Shown here: piece after piece, positions 25,664 through 34,373 of the stretch | Layout of the letters: the number at the start of each line of letters is the position of its first letter | How positions within the stretch are numbered: position 1 is the stretch's first letter | Assembly: GCA_020860565.1 (NCBI GenBank) | Contig: JAJBUA010000067.1 | Span: 1 to 64,000, forward strand | Direction: 5' to 3' | Length of the DNA: 64,000 nt | Source: Clostridiales bacterium | GTDB lineage: Bacteria > Bacillota > Clostridia > Lachnospirales > Lachnospiraceae | The notes under the pieces: model-generated | Seen by the model: only the letters and a program-made list of their open reading frames with translations | What the model was told of the DNA's origin: nothing | The model's database searches: none | Translations under genes and position numbers: made by a program

Positions 25664-26188
25664 TTACTTTCCCTCATAAACAATCGCCGATTCTACCGCA
25701 TATCCTTCCAGCACATCGCGTCCTTTCAGACCAGCAAGCTCCATGATGAAGCAGACCTTGACGACTTCCCCGCCCAACTGCTCAATCATGCCGATGATTG
25801 CCCTGATCGTCCCGCCGGTAGCGATCAGATCGTCGATCACAACGACTTTCTGTCCCGGACGGATCGCGTCTTTGTGCATCTCGATCTCCGCAGAACCATA
25901 CTCCAGATCATATTTGGCGGAAATCGTCTCTCGCGGCAGCTTGCCCTTCTTGCGCACCGGTACAAACGGTTTTTTCTCCGCGTAGGCAACCGGCATGCCA
26001 AAGATAAATCCGCGGGACTCCGGACCCACGATCACATCATAATCGATGTCCTTTAACATCGCCCGCAGACTGTCGATCGCCAATGTCAGACCGTCAGCGT
26101 CCTGAATGATGGAAGTTACATCCCGGAAAATAATCCCCGGTTCCGGGAAATCCGGAATACTGGTTACATACTCTTCCAATGTCTTCAT
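25664..26188 (-). CDS. apt: Adenine phosphoribosyltransferase
   Basis: This 174-residue purine-salvage enzyme makes AMP from adenine and PRPP. The PRPP-binding motif VVVIDDLIATGGT, the N-terminal FPEPGIIFRDVT segment and the GPESRGFIFG loop are intact, and the length is normal. Many clostridia carry apt near relA. Here it lies about 10 kb away on the same strand, with the cobalamin and Hip-like genes between. Confidence 0.96.
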   Translation of the reverse strand: MKTLEEYVTSIPDFPEPGIIFRDVTSIIQDADGLTLAIDSLRAMLKDIDYDVIVGPESRGFIFGMPVAYAEKKPFVPVRKKGKLPRETISAKYDLEYGSAEIEMHKDAIRPGQKVVVIDDLIATGGTIRAIIGMIEQLGGEVVKVCFIMELAGLKGRDVLEGYAVESAIVYEGK

Positions 26189-26233
26189 AAGTTATAATCC
26201 CCTTTTTCCTTATAGTTTATTTTCTGAGCAGGC

Positions 26234-27475
26234 TCACTCAAATACCTTCATCAGATTAGCCACTTCCTGCCGGCTCTCGGACTCCTGAAAGGAACTGTAA
26301 GAATAGAAGCAGTAGCCGGACACCTCGCCGCTCTCCCGCCCCGCCAGTACCTGGCGCTCGATGATATCGTTCCGGCGCAGCCACTCAGGCACAGTATTAT
26401 TATCCTTACTGCCGGAACCGGCTTTGTACATCGCAAGTCCCAGATAGAGCTTCACCTTGCCCTGATTTTTCAGGTCAATCCATGTCTGCAGATTATTGTC
26501 AAACGCATATGGTGCCAGCGTCCCATCGGATAATTTCGCCTCAAACCCCCAGTAAATCTGCGGCATCACATAATCCACATAGCCGGTCTGTGACATCCAG
26601 GTATCGATGTCCACAAACAGGCGCTCCTCGCTGCGCAGATTATCCACATAACCCTCCGGGCTGATACCAAACTGCACATGACGATTGACCTTTTTTACCG
26701 CCGCATAGACACCCCGGATCAGAGCATTGACATTGTCCCGCCGCCACTCGCTGATATCCTTCGTGCTTCCCGACGCTTCATACTCCGGCTTGTCAAACCA
26801 TTTATCCGGATTATCATTATCGACGGACGGATAAAAATAATCATCAAAATGGATGCCGTCCACATCGTAATTCTCCACGATCTCCGTCACACCGTCGATA
26901 ATCAGTTGCCGCACTTCGGGAACGGAAGGATTAAAATAATATTCCCCACCCTGTTTTAAGAACCAGCGGTCATTTGACGAATCTTTATCGTACAGCCACT
27001 GCTTTGCCGGATGGTTCTCCGAAACCTGTTCCCAGCGGTTGTGATATCCGGTGATCCGATAAGGATTGATCCAGGCGTGAAACTCCAGATTCCGCTCATG
27101 GGCCGCGTCTGTAAAATAAGCAAGCGGATCATATCCGGGATCCTCGCCCTGTGTACCCGTAATAAACCGCGACCACGGGAAATACTCTGACTCATACATG
27201 GCGTCCGCGTCTGCCCTCACATGGACAAATACGGCATTCATCTTTAATTCGACACAGCGATCCAGCATCTCATCTACCGCCTCTTCAAACGCGACCTGTC
27301 TCCAGGGCAGCTTTTCCCAGTCCAAGTAAGAGATCCAGACGCCGCGCAGTTCTTCCTGTCCGGACTTTGATGTCGTACCGGCCCACGCCGTAGCGGTCAG
27401 AAAATTTACCGATAACAAGAAAACTGCCAGCAGGACTCCCAGGAACCGCCGGCAATTCATCTTTCGAAAAGTCAT
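26234..27475 (-). CDS. Secreted GHL10-type glycoside hydrolase-like protein
   Basis: This 413-residue protein has a signal peptide (hydrophobic stretch about residues 12-29, ending TATAWA). A family-10 glycosylhydrolase-like (GHL10/DUF187) TIM barrel follows: ELRGVWISYLDW, VHVRADADAMYES, WINPYRI, VDGIHFDDYFYP and FGISPEGYVDN. Members act on cell-wall or extracellular glycans, but the substrate here is not known. The ATG at 27475 was chosen because GGGAG lies 7 bases upstream and it begins a canonical signal peptide. It follows the LacI regulator by 65 bases and may belong to the pectin locus only by position. Confidence 0.85.
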   Translation of the reverse strand: MTFRKMNCRRFLGVLLAVFLLSVNFLTATAWAGTTSKSGQEELRGVWISYLDWEKLPWRQVAFEEAVDEMLDRCVELKMNAVFVHVRADADAMYESEYFPWSRFITGTQGEDPGYDPLAYFTDAAHERNLEFHAWINPYRITGYHNRWEQVSENHPAKQWLYDKDSSNDRWFLKQGGEYYFNPSVPEVRQLIIDGVTEIVENYDVDGIHFDDYFYPSVDNDNPDKWFDKPEYEASGSTKDISEWRRDNVNALIRGVYAAVKKVNRHVQFGISPEGYVDNLRSEERLFVDIDTWMSQTGYVDYVMPQIYWGFEAKLSDGTLAPYAFDNNLQTWIDLKNQGKVKLYLGLAMYKAGSGSKDNNTVPEWLRRNDIIERQVLAGRESGEVSGYCFYSYSSFQESESRQEVANLMKVFE

Positions 27476-27540
27476 AGCCGTCTCCCATTTTTCCAGTCTT
27501 TCCCAAAAGTATACCAAAATGGGGAAATACAGGCAACGAC

Positions 27541-28566
27541 CTACCGTTTAATTTTTTCTGTAGGTTTTCTTTCATTTCTTAAATCTTTGACCGATTCACG
27601 CTCAATCAGCCGGTTATCCAGAAAAACCTTGGAATTATCGACGATCCCGTTCTCAATCCGGGCAATCAGCCGTCTGGTCCCTTCCCTCGCCAGCGCGTTC
27701 ATACTGCGCTCTACCGTCGTCAGACGCATATTTCCATAGGCAGACATATCCCAGTTATCAAAACCGATCAGAGACACATCCTCCAGCACGGAAAGTCCAC
27801 GGTCTGCGATTGCCTGTCTGGCGCCAAACGCCATCTCATCATTAAAGCAGAGAATCGCCGTCGGCTGATAATGCAGCAGCTCCATCGCGCCCTGATACCC
27901 GCTGTTGTATCGATAATTGCCGTAAACATAAGGGATCTCATAGGGATCGATCCCATGACTGCGGACCGAATCCTCCCATCCCTTATGGCGGAGTCTCGTG
28001 GAATCCAGATCCGCATTTCCCTCGATCACGCAGATATTGCGGTGTCCATGTTCCAGGAGATAATCCATCGCCCAGCTCATCGAAAGACGCTCATCCGTCG
28101 TCACATTTGCCATGTCCTCGATGAAAACTTCACGGCAGATCACCACAGCCGGAATCTGCTTTGACATGATCTCTTCGATGAATCTCAGGTCATCATCCAG
28201 CTGACTCAGGACAACAATTCCGTCAAAATGACTGGGATTAAGCGTTCCCGGCTCATGCATATCGATTCCCTTGACTACCACGTTATATTTACTCCCGACG
28301 ACACTGTATACGCCGGTAATCACATCGTGAAGGACAAACGGAGACGTAAGCTTGCTGATCGTAGAAAAATACAGACCCAGTACGCCCGCACGCGAAGACT
28401 GCAGATTAACTGCCGCCTGGTTTTTCACATATCCCATTTCCTGGGCAATTTGCAGAATTTTTTTACTCCGGCCTCCCTTATCGCTGCCAATCCCGTTGAG
28501 CGCGCGGGATACTGTAGAGTAGGAAACGCCGGCTTTTTTCGCAATATCCTTAATCGTGACTGACAT
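27541..28566 (-). CDS. LacI-family transcriptional regulator
   Basis: This 341-residue repressor starts with the standard LacI helix-turn-helix (VTIKDIAKKAGVSYSTVSRALNG). A periplasmic-binding-protein-like effector domain follows (about 60-330), with typical ICVIEGNADL, AILCFNDEMAFGA and VSLIGFDNWDMS segments. The ATG at 28566 was preferred because AGAGGA lies upstream and it begins the HTH directly. It sits between a GH28 gene and a GHL10 gene. By position it should sense an oligogalacturonide-type sugar and control the transporter and hydrolases. Candidate operators are noted at 34086-34099 and 34314-34323. Confidence 0.92.
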   Translation of the reverse strand: MSVTIKDIAKKAGVSYSTVSRALNGIGSDKGGRSKKILQIAQEMGYVKNQAAVNLQSSRAGVLGLYFSTISKLTSPFVLHDVITGVYSVVGSKYNVVVKGIDMHEPGTLNPSHFDGIVVLSQLDDDLRFIEEIMSKQIPAVVICREVFIEDMANVTTDERLSMSWAMDYLLEHGHRNICVIEGNADLDSTRLRHKGWEDSVRSHGIDPYEIPYVYGNYRYNSGYQGAMELLHYQPTAILCFNDEMAFGARQAIADRGLSVLEDVSLIGFDNWDMSAYGNMRLTTVERSMNALAREGTRRLIARIENGIVDNSKVFLDNRLIERESVKDLRNERKPTEKIKR

Positions 28567-28690
28567 GGGGTGTCCTCTTTCACTCAAATGGATCTACAGG
28601 AACCGTTTAAGCCGTGATGTGAAAGTCATTGAGAGTTTACCTGTATTTTTCCGAACGGTTACATAATCAAAACAATAAACAAACTTAAGG

Positions 28691-30241
28691 TTACATCCAT
28701 TTTTCCAACTTGTCAATATGATTTAACTCAAAAGCCTCTCCAATCTGCCCGTTTACCGATACATCATGCAGAATCAGCGTTTTAATGTTATCCGCATAGA
28801 TACCCTTCTTGCAGCAGAGATCCATCCCCTCCATCATCGCCGGGTATCCTGATTCTGCCTGATCCGCAAAGTAGATATGAACGTTATCCATCGTCACTCT
28901 CCGGATCTTCATCTCCGGCAATCCATACATATAGGCTGCCGCCACATGACAGTTCGTCGCCTCGATATTGATGAAGCTCAGTTCCTTGATCTCCGGCGTC
29001 CGCTCGTCCACAGGCAGTCTTTCCTTTGATGAGACATACTCCGAGTATCCGTCCGGGTCGCAGTTATAAAAGCAGTTAATGACGAACGGAGTCTTTACCT
29101 CGTCCATAATAATATTTTCAAAGTGAATCCGGTCGATCACAGCATCCTGTCCCCGTCCTCTGCGCGACTTAATCCGCAGTCCGCGATCCGTATTCAGGAA
29201 ACGGCAGTTTTTCACCACTACGTCTTTGATCCCGCCGGCCATCTCGCTGCCCAGGGTGATCGAACCGTGCCCGTCCCGCATACAGCACTGATGAATCACG
29301 ATCTTCTGGCATGGCACCTTATATTTCCGTCCCATATAGATCTTGCCGGACTTGATCGCAATACAATCGTCGCCGAGAGAGAAATACACGCCGACAATAT
29401 CTACATCCCGGCAGGATTCCGGATCCAGGCCGTCTGTATTCGGAGAATTTGCCGGGTTGAGAATCTGCATGTCAACAAACCGCAGCCTCTCGGAAAAATA
29501 CGGGTGAATATTCCAGCTCGGACTATTCTGCACCGTGATTCCCTGTACCACGATGTCCTTACAACGGTTCAGGAATATCATACGCGGACGCCAGGCGATC
29601 CGCATCTTTTTCGCATCGTACCACCAGTTATCCGGATCTGCGGAAGCATTTCCATCAATCATCCCTTCTCCGTATATCACCACATGCCGGCACTCAACGC
29701 CGGTAATAATCCCGGTGAACATCGGAAGCGGATTGCCCTCCCAGGAGCCAAGATTATATTCTTTTTTCTCATCATAACTCTGGATCATGCCGGGAAAGAT
29801 CGGGAACTGCGTCCGATCCGTGATACCGGACAAAACCGCGCCCTTCGCAATCTCCAGGCGCAGATCATCTTTCAGAAAGATACTGGTGACCTTGTACTCT
29901 CCTTCCGGGATCAGCACACGACTGTCTTTCGGACAGGCCATAATCGCCGCCTGAATGTAGGCTGTATCATTCTGCACACCGTCCCCTTTGGCTCCAAAAT
30001 CACGGACGTTCAGCGTGATAAACTCCGGATCGGTCTCCACAAACGTTTCAACATCTCCGATGCGAAGCGTATACTCACTGGCCGGTTTCAGATTATAAAT
30101 ACTGGTGATCACGTTCTCCGTCGTCCCATACAGACGGTCGTTTACATAGATCTCATATTCGCGATTGGTATGATAAATGCCTCCGTCCCGTATCTCCACG
30201 GTCACACATCTCGCGGTCGTAAAGACAACTTTAACCTGCAT
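28691..30241 (-). CDS. GH28 polygalacturonase-like glycoside hydrolase
   Basis: This 516-residue right-handed beta-helix protein carries the GH28 catalytic signature: NTDGLDPESCRD with the first Asp, GDDCIAIKSG with the Asp pair, GHGSITLGSE with the His, and RGLRIKSRRGRG for substrate binding. An N-terminal fibronectin-like segment (about 1-75) comes before the beta-helix (LNVRDFGAKGDG). No signal peptide is seen, so it probably acts in the cytoplasm on imported oligogalacturonides, in line with the ABC transporter next to it. Exo-polygalacturonase or rhamnogalacturonan hydrolase activity are both possible. GGGGGA lies before the ATG. Confidence 0.93.
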   Translation of the reverse strand: MQVKVVFTTARCVTVEIRDGGIYHTNREYEIYVNDRLYGTTENVITSIYNLKPASEYTLRIGDVETFVETDPEFITLNVRDFGAKGDGVQNDTAYIQAAIMACPKDSRVLIPEGEYKVTSIFLKDDLRLEIAKGAVLSGITDRTQFPIFPGMIQSYDEKKEYNLGSWEGNPLPMFTGIITGVECRHVVIYGEGMIDGNASADPDNWWYDAKKMRIAWRPRMIFLNRCKDIVVQGITVQNSPSWNIHPYFSERLRFVDMQILNPANSPNTDGLDPESCRDVDIVGVYFSLGDDCIAIKSGKIYMGRKYKVPCQKIVIHQCCMRDGHGSITLGSEMAGGIKDVVVKNCRFLNTDRGLRIKSRRGRGQDAVIDRIHFENIIMDEVKTPFVINCFYNCDPDGYSEYVSSKERLPVDERTPEIKELSFINIEATNCHVAAAYMYGLPEMKIRRVTMDNVHIYFADQAESGYPAMMEGMDLCCKKGIYADNIKTLILHDVSVNGQIGEAFELNHIDKLEKWM

Positions 30242-30287
30242 GAATGGTCCCCCTTTTTCGTAACTTTAAATTTCCACACTTACCTGT

Positions 30288-30321
30288 GAAAAAAGAGGGC
30301 TTCGCTGTATAGAAGCCCTCT
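30288..30321 (-). terminator. Intrinsic terminator between the permease and GH28 genes
   Basis: On the minus strand a ten-base stem AGAGGGCTTC / GAAGCCCTCT is followed by a run of U (30293-30288). It lies 40 bases after the second permease stop. It should end most transporter mRNAs and reduce readthrough into GH28. Confidence 0.88.
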
Positions 30322-30362
30322 TCTCTGCTCTTATCTTGATAACAACGCAGGCATACCGGGCA

Positions 30363-31214
30363 TCAGCCTTTGACACCGCCGGCTGCGATACCTTCAACGA
30401 ACGAATTCTGAGATGCAAAGAATACGATCAGAGAAGGAATAATGGAAATCAGTGACATCGCCAGAACTCGGTTCCACTGGAAACCAACATCACCATCCAT
30501 AGACATACGCAGGTAAATGGAGTTCGTATATTTCGTCATCGTAGAAATATAGATCAACGGTCCCTGGAAGTCGTTGGAAGTCCACATGAACTGGAACAGC
30601 GCGCAGGAAACCAGCGACGGTTTCAGCATCGGAACGATAACATACCACAGTGTCTGAATTGCATTACATCCATCAATCTTGGCTGCTTCTTCGAGTTCTC
30701 TCGGGATACCGCGCAGGAACTGATTCAGCATGAATACGAAGTATGTATCGCAGGCAAACAGCGACGGAATTACCAGCGGTAAATAGCTGTCGGTCCATCC
30801 CCACTTGTTGAACATGATGTACTGCGGCGCATTTAATACTACCTGCGGCAGGAACAGCGTACACATCAACAGGGAGAAGAAAATATTTTTGCCCTTGAAG
30901 TTAAATCTGGCAAAACCATAAGCCGTGATCGTCGCGGAAATCAGAGTGAAGATAACCTTCGGGATAACGATCTTATAGGTGTTGATCATGGACTTGATCA
31001 GGTCGATCTTACCGCCATAGCTCTTGAACGCGTCATTATATCCGTCAAATACCGGATTCTTCGGCCAGAACCACGCGCTGGTGAAGATCTCGGAGTTGGT
31101 CTTAAAGGTAGCGCCTACCATCCAGATCAGAGGATAAACCATGATGATCCCGACCAGAACCAGAACGACATAACGTAATACGGTACTGATTTGATTTTTC
31201 TGTTCTCTTGTCAT
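30363..31214 (-). CDS. ABC sugar transporter permease (MalG/LplC-like)
   Basis: This 283-residue inner-membrane permease has about six helices and the ABC-interaction EAA loop (ELEEAAKIDGCNAIQTLWYVI). The N-terminal helix (VVLVLVGIIMVYPLIW) and the C-terminal FVEGIAAGGVKG ending are typical of the carbohydrate uptake CUT1 family. It starts 6 bases after the partner permease. No ATPase gene is in the locus; CUT1 systems in Firmicutes often borrow a shared MsmK-type ATPase. Confidence 0.93.
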   Translation of the reverse strand: MTREQKNQISTVLRYVVLVLVGIIMVYPLIWMVGATFKTNSEIFTSAWFWPKNPVFDGYNDAFKSYGGKIDLIKSMINTYKIVIPKVIFTLISATITAYGFARFNFKGKNIFFSLLMCTLFLPQVVLNAPQYIMFNKWGWTDSYLPLVIPSLFACDTYFVFMLNQFLRGIPRELEEAAKIDGCNAIQTLWYVIVPMLKPSLVSCALFQFMWTSNDFQGPLIYISTMTKYTNSIYLRMSMDGDVGFQWNRVLAMSLISIIPSLIVFFASQNSFVEGIAAGGVKG

Positions 31215-31220
31215 GTCTGA

Positions 31221-32120
31221 TTACCTCCCATCTTCATCCGAATAGTAAACCCACTTCTTCTGGCTGATGAAAGCAATCGCAGTCAGAACAGCAGTGATAA
31301 TGAACAGGATCCACGCCTGCGCACTTGCCATACCCATCTTATGACGAAGGAAAGCGTTGTTATAGATCAACAGGGAAATCAGCGTCGTAGCGCCGTTCGG
31401 TCCGCCCTTGGTTACCAGGAACGGTCCGTTGAATTCCTGGAACGCCTGGCAAAGCTGAGTGATCAGGTTATAGAAAATGATCGGGGTGATCAGCGGTACG
31501 GTAATCTTGAAGAACTGGGTCCACTTGGTCGCGCCATCGATGGAAGCAGCTTCATAAAGATCAACGGATACACCTTTCAAAGCAGCCAGGAAAATAACCA
31601 TTGCAGAACCAAACTGCCATACACGCAGCAAAACGATTACAAACAATGCACCGTTCGCCGTGGCCATCCAGTTAATCTGAGGAACCCCAAAGATGCCAAG
31701 CACCGTATTGACCAGACCTTCTGTATTCCAGACTGCTCTCCACAGGATCGCGATTGCGATGGAGCCGCCAAGAATGGAAGGAATGTAATAAGCGGTTCTG
31801 AAAATATTAACACCTTTCAGTTTGAAATTCAGAATATAAGCGATGAATAACGCGAATACCAGTTTTAACGGTACGTCAAAAATCGCATACTTAAATGTTA
31901 CCAGGAAAGCGCGGACAATATCCTCATCCGTAAAAATCTTCTGATAGTTCATAAGACCCGTCTGGGAGATACCGGAGAACAGATCATAGTTCGTAAAGCT
32001 GTAGTACAGCGATGAAGCGAACGGATATACCTTAAACAGCAAAAATCCGATCAGCCACGGAATTATGAAGAAAAAGCCGACATTCTCACTCAGGGTCTTT
32101 TTAAAACTCTTTTCCTGCAT
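31221..32120 (-). CDS. ABC sugar transporter permease (MalF/LplB-like)
   Basis: This 299-residue permease pairs with the downstream one. It has an N-terminal helix (GFFFIIPWLIGFLLF), about six helices in all, and the EAA loop with DLYEAASIDGATKWTQFF. It belongs to the CUT1 family, which takes up di- and oligosaccharides. Upstream are a small unknown gene and the binding lipoprotein, downstream the second permease. The locus context suggests oligogalacturonides as cargo. Confidence 0.93.
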   Translation of the reverse strand: MQEKSFKKTLSENVGFFFIIPWLIGFLLFKVYPFASSLYYSFTNYDLFSGISQTGLMNYQKIFTDEDIVRAFLVTFKYAIFDVPLKLVFALFIAYILNFKLKGVNIFRTAYYIPSILGGSIAIAILWRAVWNTEGLVNTVLGIFGVPQINWMATANGALFVIVLLRVWQFGSAMVIFLAALKGVSVDLYEAASIDGATKWTQFFKITVPLITPIIFYNLITQLCQAFQEFNGPFLVTKGGPNGATTLISLLIYNNAFLRHKMGMASAQAWILFIITAVLTAIAFISQKKWVYYSDEDGR

Positions 32121-32139
32121 GTGTGTTTCCCCTCCTGTA

Positions 32140-32478
32140 TTATTTGTTTAATTCACCGAGCAGTTCCTCATATCGTTCCGGCAGAACGGCTTTTAACTCA
32201 CACGCCCGCGAAACCACATAAGCCAGCTGCTCCCTCATCGAATCGTCCGGGAATGCTTCCCTGCACCCCTTTTCCCGGCAGATCCGTCTGATTCGCTGCA
32301 AGTGATTTTTGAGCATATCGCACAAGGCCCGGTAATTCTCATAAATCTGATCTGACATCTCGCTGATTGTATCCACCAGCAACACAAGCTGATCCGGATC
32401 CGGATCCTTCACGTCCGAAAACCACCTTACAATATCAGCATAATTTGCCTGATCTTTCACAGCTTCTTTAATGTCCAT
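32140..32478 (-). CDS. Hypothetical small helical protein in the sugar-transporter operon
   Basis: This 112-residue protein is not recognised. It looks mostly alpha-helical and is rich in charged residues and Leu, with no signal peptide and no membrane segment. A GGAGAGG site lies just before the ATG at 32478; an upstream TTG at 32493 would overlap that site. It lies between the binding protein and the MalF-like permease, 19 bases before the latter, and so is co-transcribed with the transporter. A cytoplasmic accessory or regulatory role is possible but unproven. Confidence 0.65.
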   Translation of the reverse strand: MDIKEAVKDQANYADIVRWFSDVKDPDPDQLVLLVDTISEMSDQIYENYRALCDMLKNHLQRIRRICREKGCREAFPDDSMREQLAYVVSRACELKAVLPERYEELLGELNK

Positions 32479-32515
32479 AAGATCCCTCTCCAAACGAATT
32501 CATAATTCATCTGCG

Positions 32516-32606
32516 ATCGAGTAGGAGGCGGCTTTTTGCCTCATACTCGCTGCGCCGGGCGGATGCAGCGTCAGCTGCAAAATTTCCTTATCCGCCCGTG
32601 TGCATT
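32516..32606. repeat. Dispersed structured repeat, copy A
   Basis: This 91-base element shares both ends with the copy at 38343-38486. The left end forms a hairpin (GAGTAGGAGGC against GCCTCATACTC, 10 of 11 pairs). A second small hairpin GCAGC-GTCA-GCTGC follows, enclosed by GGGCGGAT and ATCCGCCC. It lies between the binding-protein gene and the small unknown gene of the same operon, so it would be transcribed and fold in the mRNA. Confidence 0.75.
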
Positions 32607-32611
32607 CAACA

Positions 32612-32640
32612 GAAGCCGCCAGACTTCCTTCGGCGGCTTC
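32612..32640 (-). terminator. Hairpin after the binding-protein gene
   Basis: A nine-base stem GAAGCCGCC / GGCGGCTTC lies 40 bases after the solute-binding gene stop. The U run on the minus strand is poor, so it may act as an mRNA stabiliser or partial terminator that keeps binding-protein mRNA in excess over permease mRNA. Confidence 0.5.
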
Positions 32641-32679
32641 CTGTCACCTGTCAAAACAAATTGTTCTTAATCGATTATC

Positions 32680-34044
32680 TTAGTTGCCAAGACACTCATT
32701 GATACCGTCAACCAGAGCTTCCGCTGCTTTCGCACTGTCGTAATCGCCGCTGCTCAGCTTGCCGAATACCTTGTAGTAAACGCCGTCCGGATTTGCCTTC
32801 AGATCGTTGTGCTCGAACTTCGCATCCAGCTGGAACGGGTTGTTTGCGATTGCCTGTGCATTTGCCTCTTTTACCAGCTCATCGCCCAGACCCTTCTCAT
32901 TCAGTACTGCAACTGCTGCTTCCGAACACGGAATACCACGCTCGGTAGACAGGATCTCAGCACCTTCCGGATCATTCAGCATATAGTTGATCAGCATCGC
33001 TGCTTCCTTCGGATGTGCGCAGTTCTTGGTGATCGCGAACGCCATAGAGATCTTGGTGAATCCGCCCTTATAATCGCCAAACTCAAGATCCTCGCCGATG
33101 ACGAATTCCTGATTCGGCTTGTTGGTGGACTCTACGATCGCCTGCTGGAACTTGGTAGCGGAAGAATCCCACTCAAGGATACCGGCATACTTACCATCGA
33201 TCCACTTCGCGTTCTTATCGATGGAGTCAGCCATATCGCCGCTCAGAACCGCGATCGTCGGCATTACATGCTCTGCTTCCATCTTGCAGATGAAATCCAT
33301 GCCTTCCTGAATCTCTTCTACGGAATACTGAAGCTGATTATCTTCTACCCATGCTTTGTTGTACTTGGACTCCAGATAATGTACCAGGAAGATCGCACGG
33401 TCATACTCGCCCATCGCCAACGGATAATAGCTGTCGTCATAAGCCTTGAACGCTGCACCTGCCGCCAGCAGAGAAGCTTCATCAGTCGGAAGAGCTGCGC
33501 CTACCTCGTCAAACGTGGTCTTGTTCCAGTAGAACAGACGTCCGGTCAGAGAAATCGGAACTGCCACCTGCTTGCCGCCCGCTACACACGCGTCAAGAGA
33601 AGTCTGCGGGAACTGAGTCAGATCCAGAACATCCGAATATTCGTTCAGATCCAGGAAGTTCTCACCGTTGTTGGAATAGGACTCGATCCAGTTCCAGTTG
33701 ATCTGCATCACATCTGCTGCGCTGCCGCCAAGGATATTCATCGACTGAGCTTCCTCCCAGCCGTTCCATGCACCGTACTCAGCCTCGATGGTGATGTACG
33801 GATACTTCTCCTGGAATGCTGCGATCGCTGCCTCAGTCGCCTCATGTCTGGAGTCACCGCCCCACCATGAGAAACGCAGGCTTACCGGCTCCTCAGCGCC
33901 TGCCTCGGTCTCCGCCGGAGCTGCCGCGCCGCCTGAGCTCGAACCACTGTCACTGCTACTGCTGCTGCCGCCGCATGCTGCCAGAGACAGCACCATCACG
34001 GACGCCAGCGATAATGAAATTGCTTTCGTAACGTTTTTCCTCAT
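32680..34044 (-). CDS. Sugar ABC transporter substrate-binding lipoprotein
   Basis: This 454-residue family 1 extracellular solute-binding protein starts with a lipoprotein signal (VMVLSLAACGG, lipidated Cys about residue 24) and a Ser/Gly-rich tether with acidic residues. The body has the usual two-lobe pattern (FSWWGGDSRHEAT, NIVWNW-like SADVMQINWNW, GIPCSEAAV). It is the first gene of the transporter operon, followed by the small unknown protein and the two permeases. It lies divergently from a GH105 hydrolase, so its ligand is probably a pectin-derived oligosaccharide. Confidence 0.94.
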   Translation of the reverse strand: MRKNVTKAISLSLASVMVLSLAACGGSSSSSDSGSSSGGAAAPAETEAGAEEPVSLRFSWWGGDSRHEATEAAIAAFQEKYPYITIEAEYGAWNGWEEAQSMNILGGSAADVMQINWNWIESYSNNGENFLDLNEYSDVLDLTQFPQTSLDACVAGGKQVAVPISLTGRLFYWNKTTFDEVGAALPTDEASLLAAGAAFKAYDDSYYPLAMGEYDRAIFLVHYLESKYNKAWVEDNQLQYSVEEIQEGMDFICKMEAEHVMPTIAVLSGDMADSIDKNAKWIDGKYAGILEWDSSATKFQQAIVESTNKPNQEFVIGEDLEFGDYKGGFTKISMAFAITKNCAHPKEAAMLINYMLNDPEGAEILSTERGIPCSEAAVAVLNEKGLGDELVKEANAQAIANNPFQLDAKFEHNDLKANPDGVYYKVFGKLSSGDYDSAKAAEALVDGINECLGN

Positions 34045-34085
34045 AAATAAATTCTCCCTTTCTTATAAAATGGTCAGAGTCCGGG

Positions 34086-34099
34086 TGCAAAGGTTTGCA
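34086..34099. promoter_or_regulatory. LacI-type operator upstream of the binding-protein gene
   Basis: TGCAAAGGTTTGCA is a palindrome apart from its central GG, of the size and symmetry bound by LacI-family repressors. It lies within the leader of the binding-protein gene, about 90 bases after the predicted transcription start. It resembles the palindrome at 34314-34323 on the GH105 side. The regulator at 27541-28566 is the obvious candidate. Confidence 0.55.
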
Positions 34100-34194
34100 T
34101 CCAAACTCAAAAATATTATGCAACTCTGCTACATTTCTTGTCCCCTTAGCGGTATCTCATGAAGCATTATTGCACGTACTTTGTAGATATTTTT

Positions 34195-34223
34195 ATAATA
34201 ACACCTTTCCCCAGTGATGTCAA
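34195..34223 (-). promoter_or_regulatory. Promoter of the sugar-transporter operon
   Basis: TTGACA at 34223-34218 and TATTAT at 34200-34195 on the minus strand have a 17-base spacer. The leader of about 140 bases carries the LacI-type palindrome. Confidence 0.75.
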
Positions 34224-34310
34224 TTAGTGATTTTGCTCAGTTTGAGATTTTTTAATTTGTTACATTTGGCTAATTCTTTTCTGCCAATTTTGTGCTATTA
34301 TTTCAATAGG

Positions 34311-34325
34311 ATGCAAACGTTTGAA
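34311..34325. promoter_or_regulatory. LacI/CcpA-type operator upstream of the GH105 gene
   Basis: The perfect 10-base palindrome CAAACGTTTG (34314-34323) lies ten bases after a TATTAT -10 element (34296-34301) and about 50 bases before the GH105 start. Its central CG is typical of LacI/CcpA-family sites. Confidence 0.6.
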
Positions 34326-34373
34326 ATTAAAATGTCACAATTGGTATTTTTCAGAAAAAAGGAGAAGATGTTT

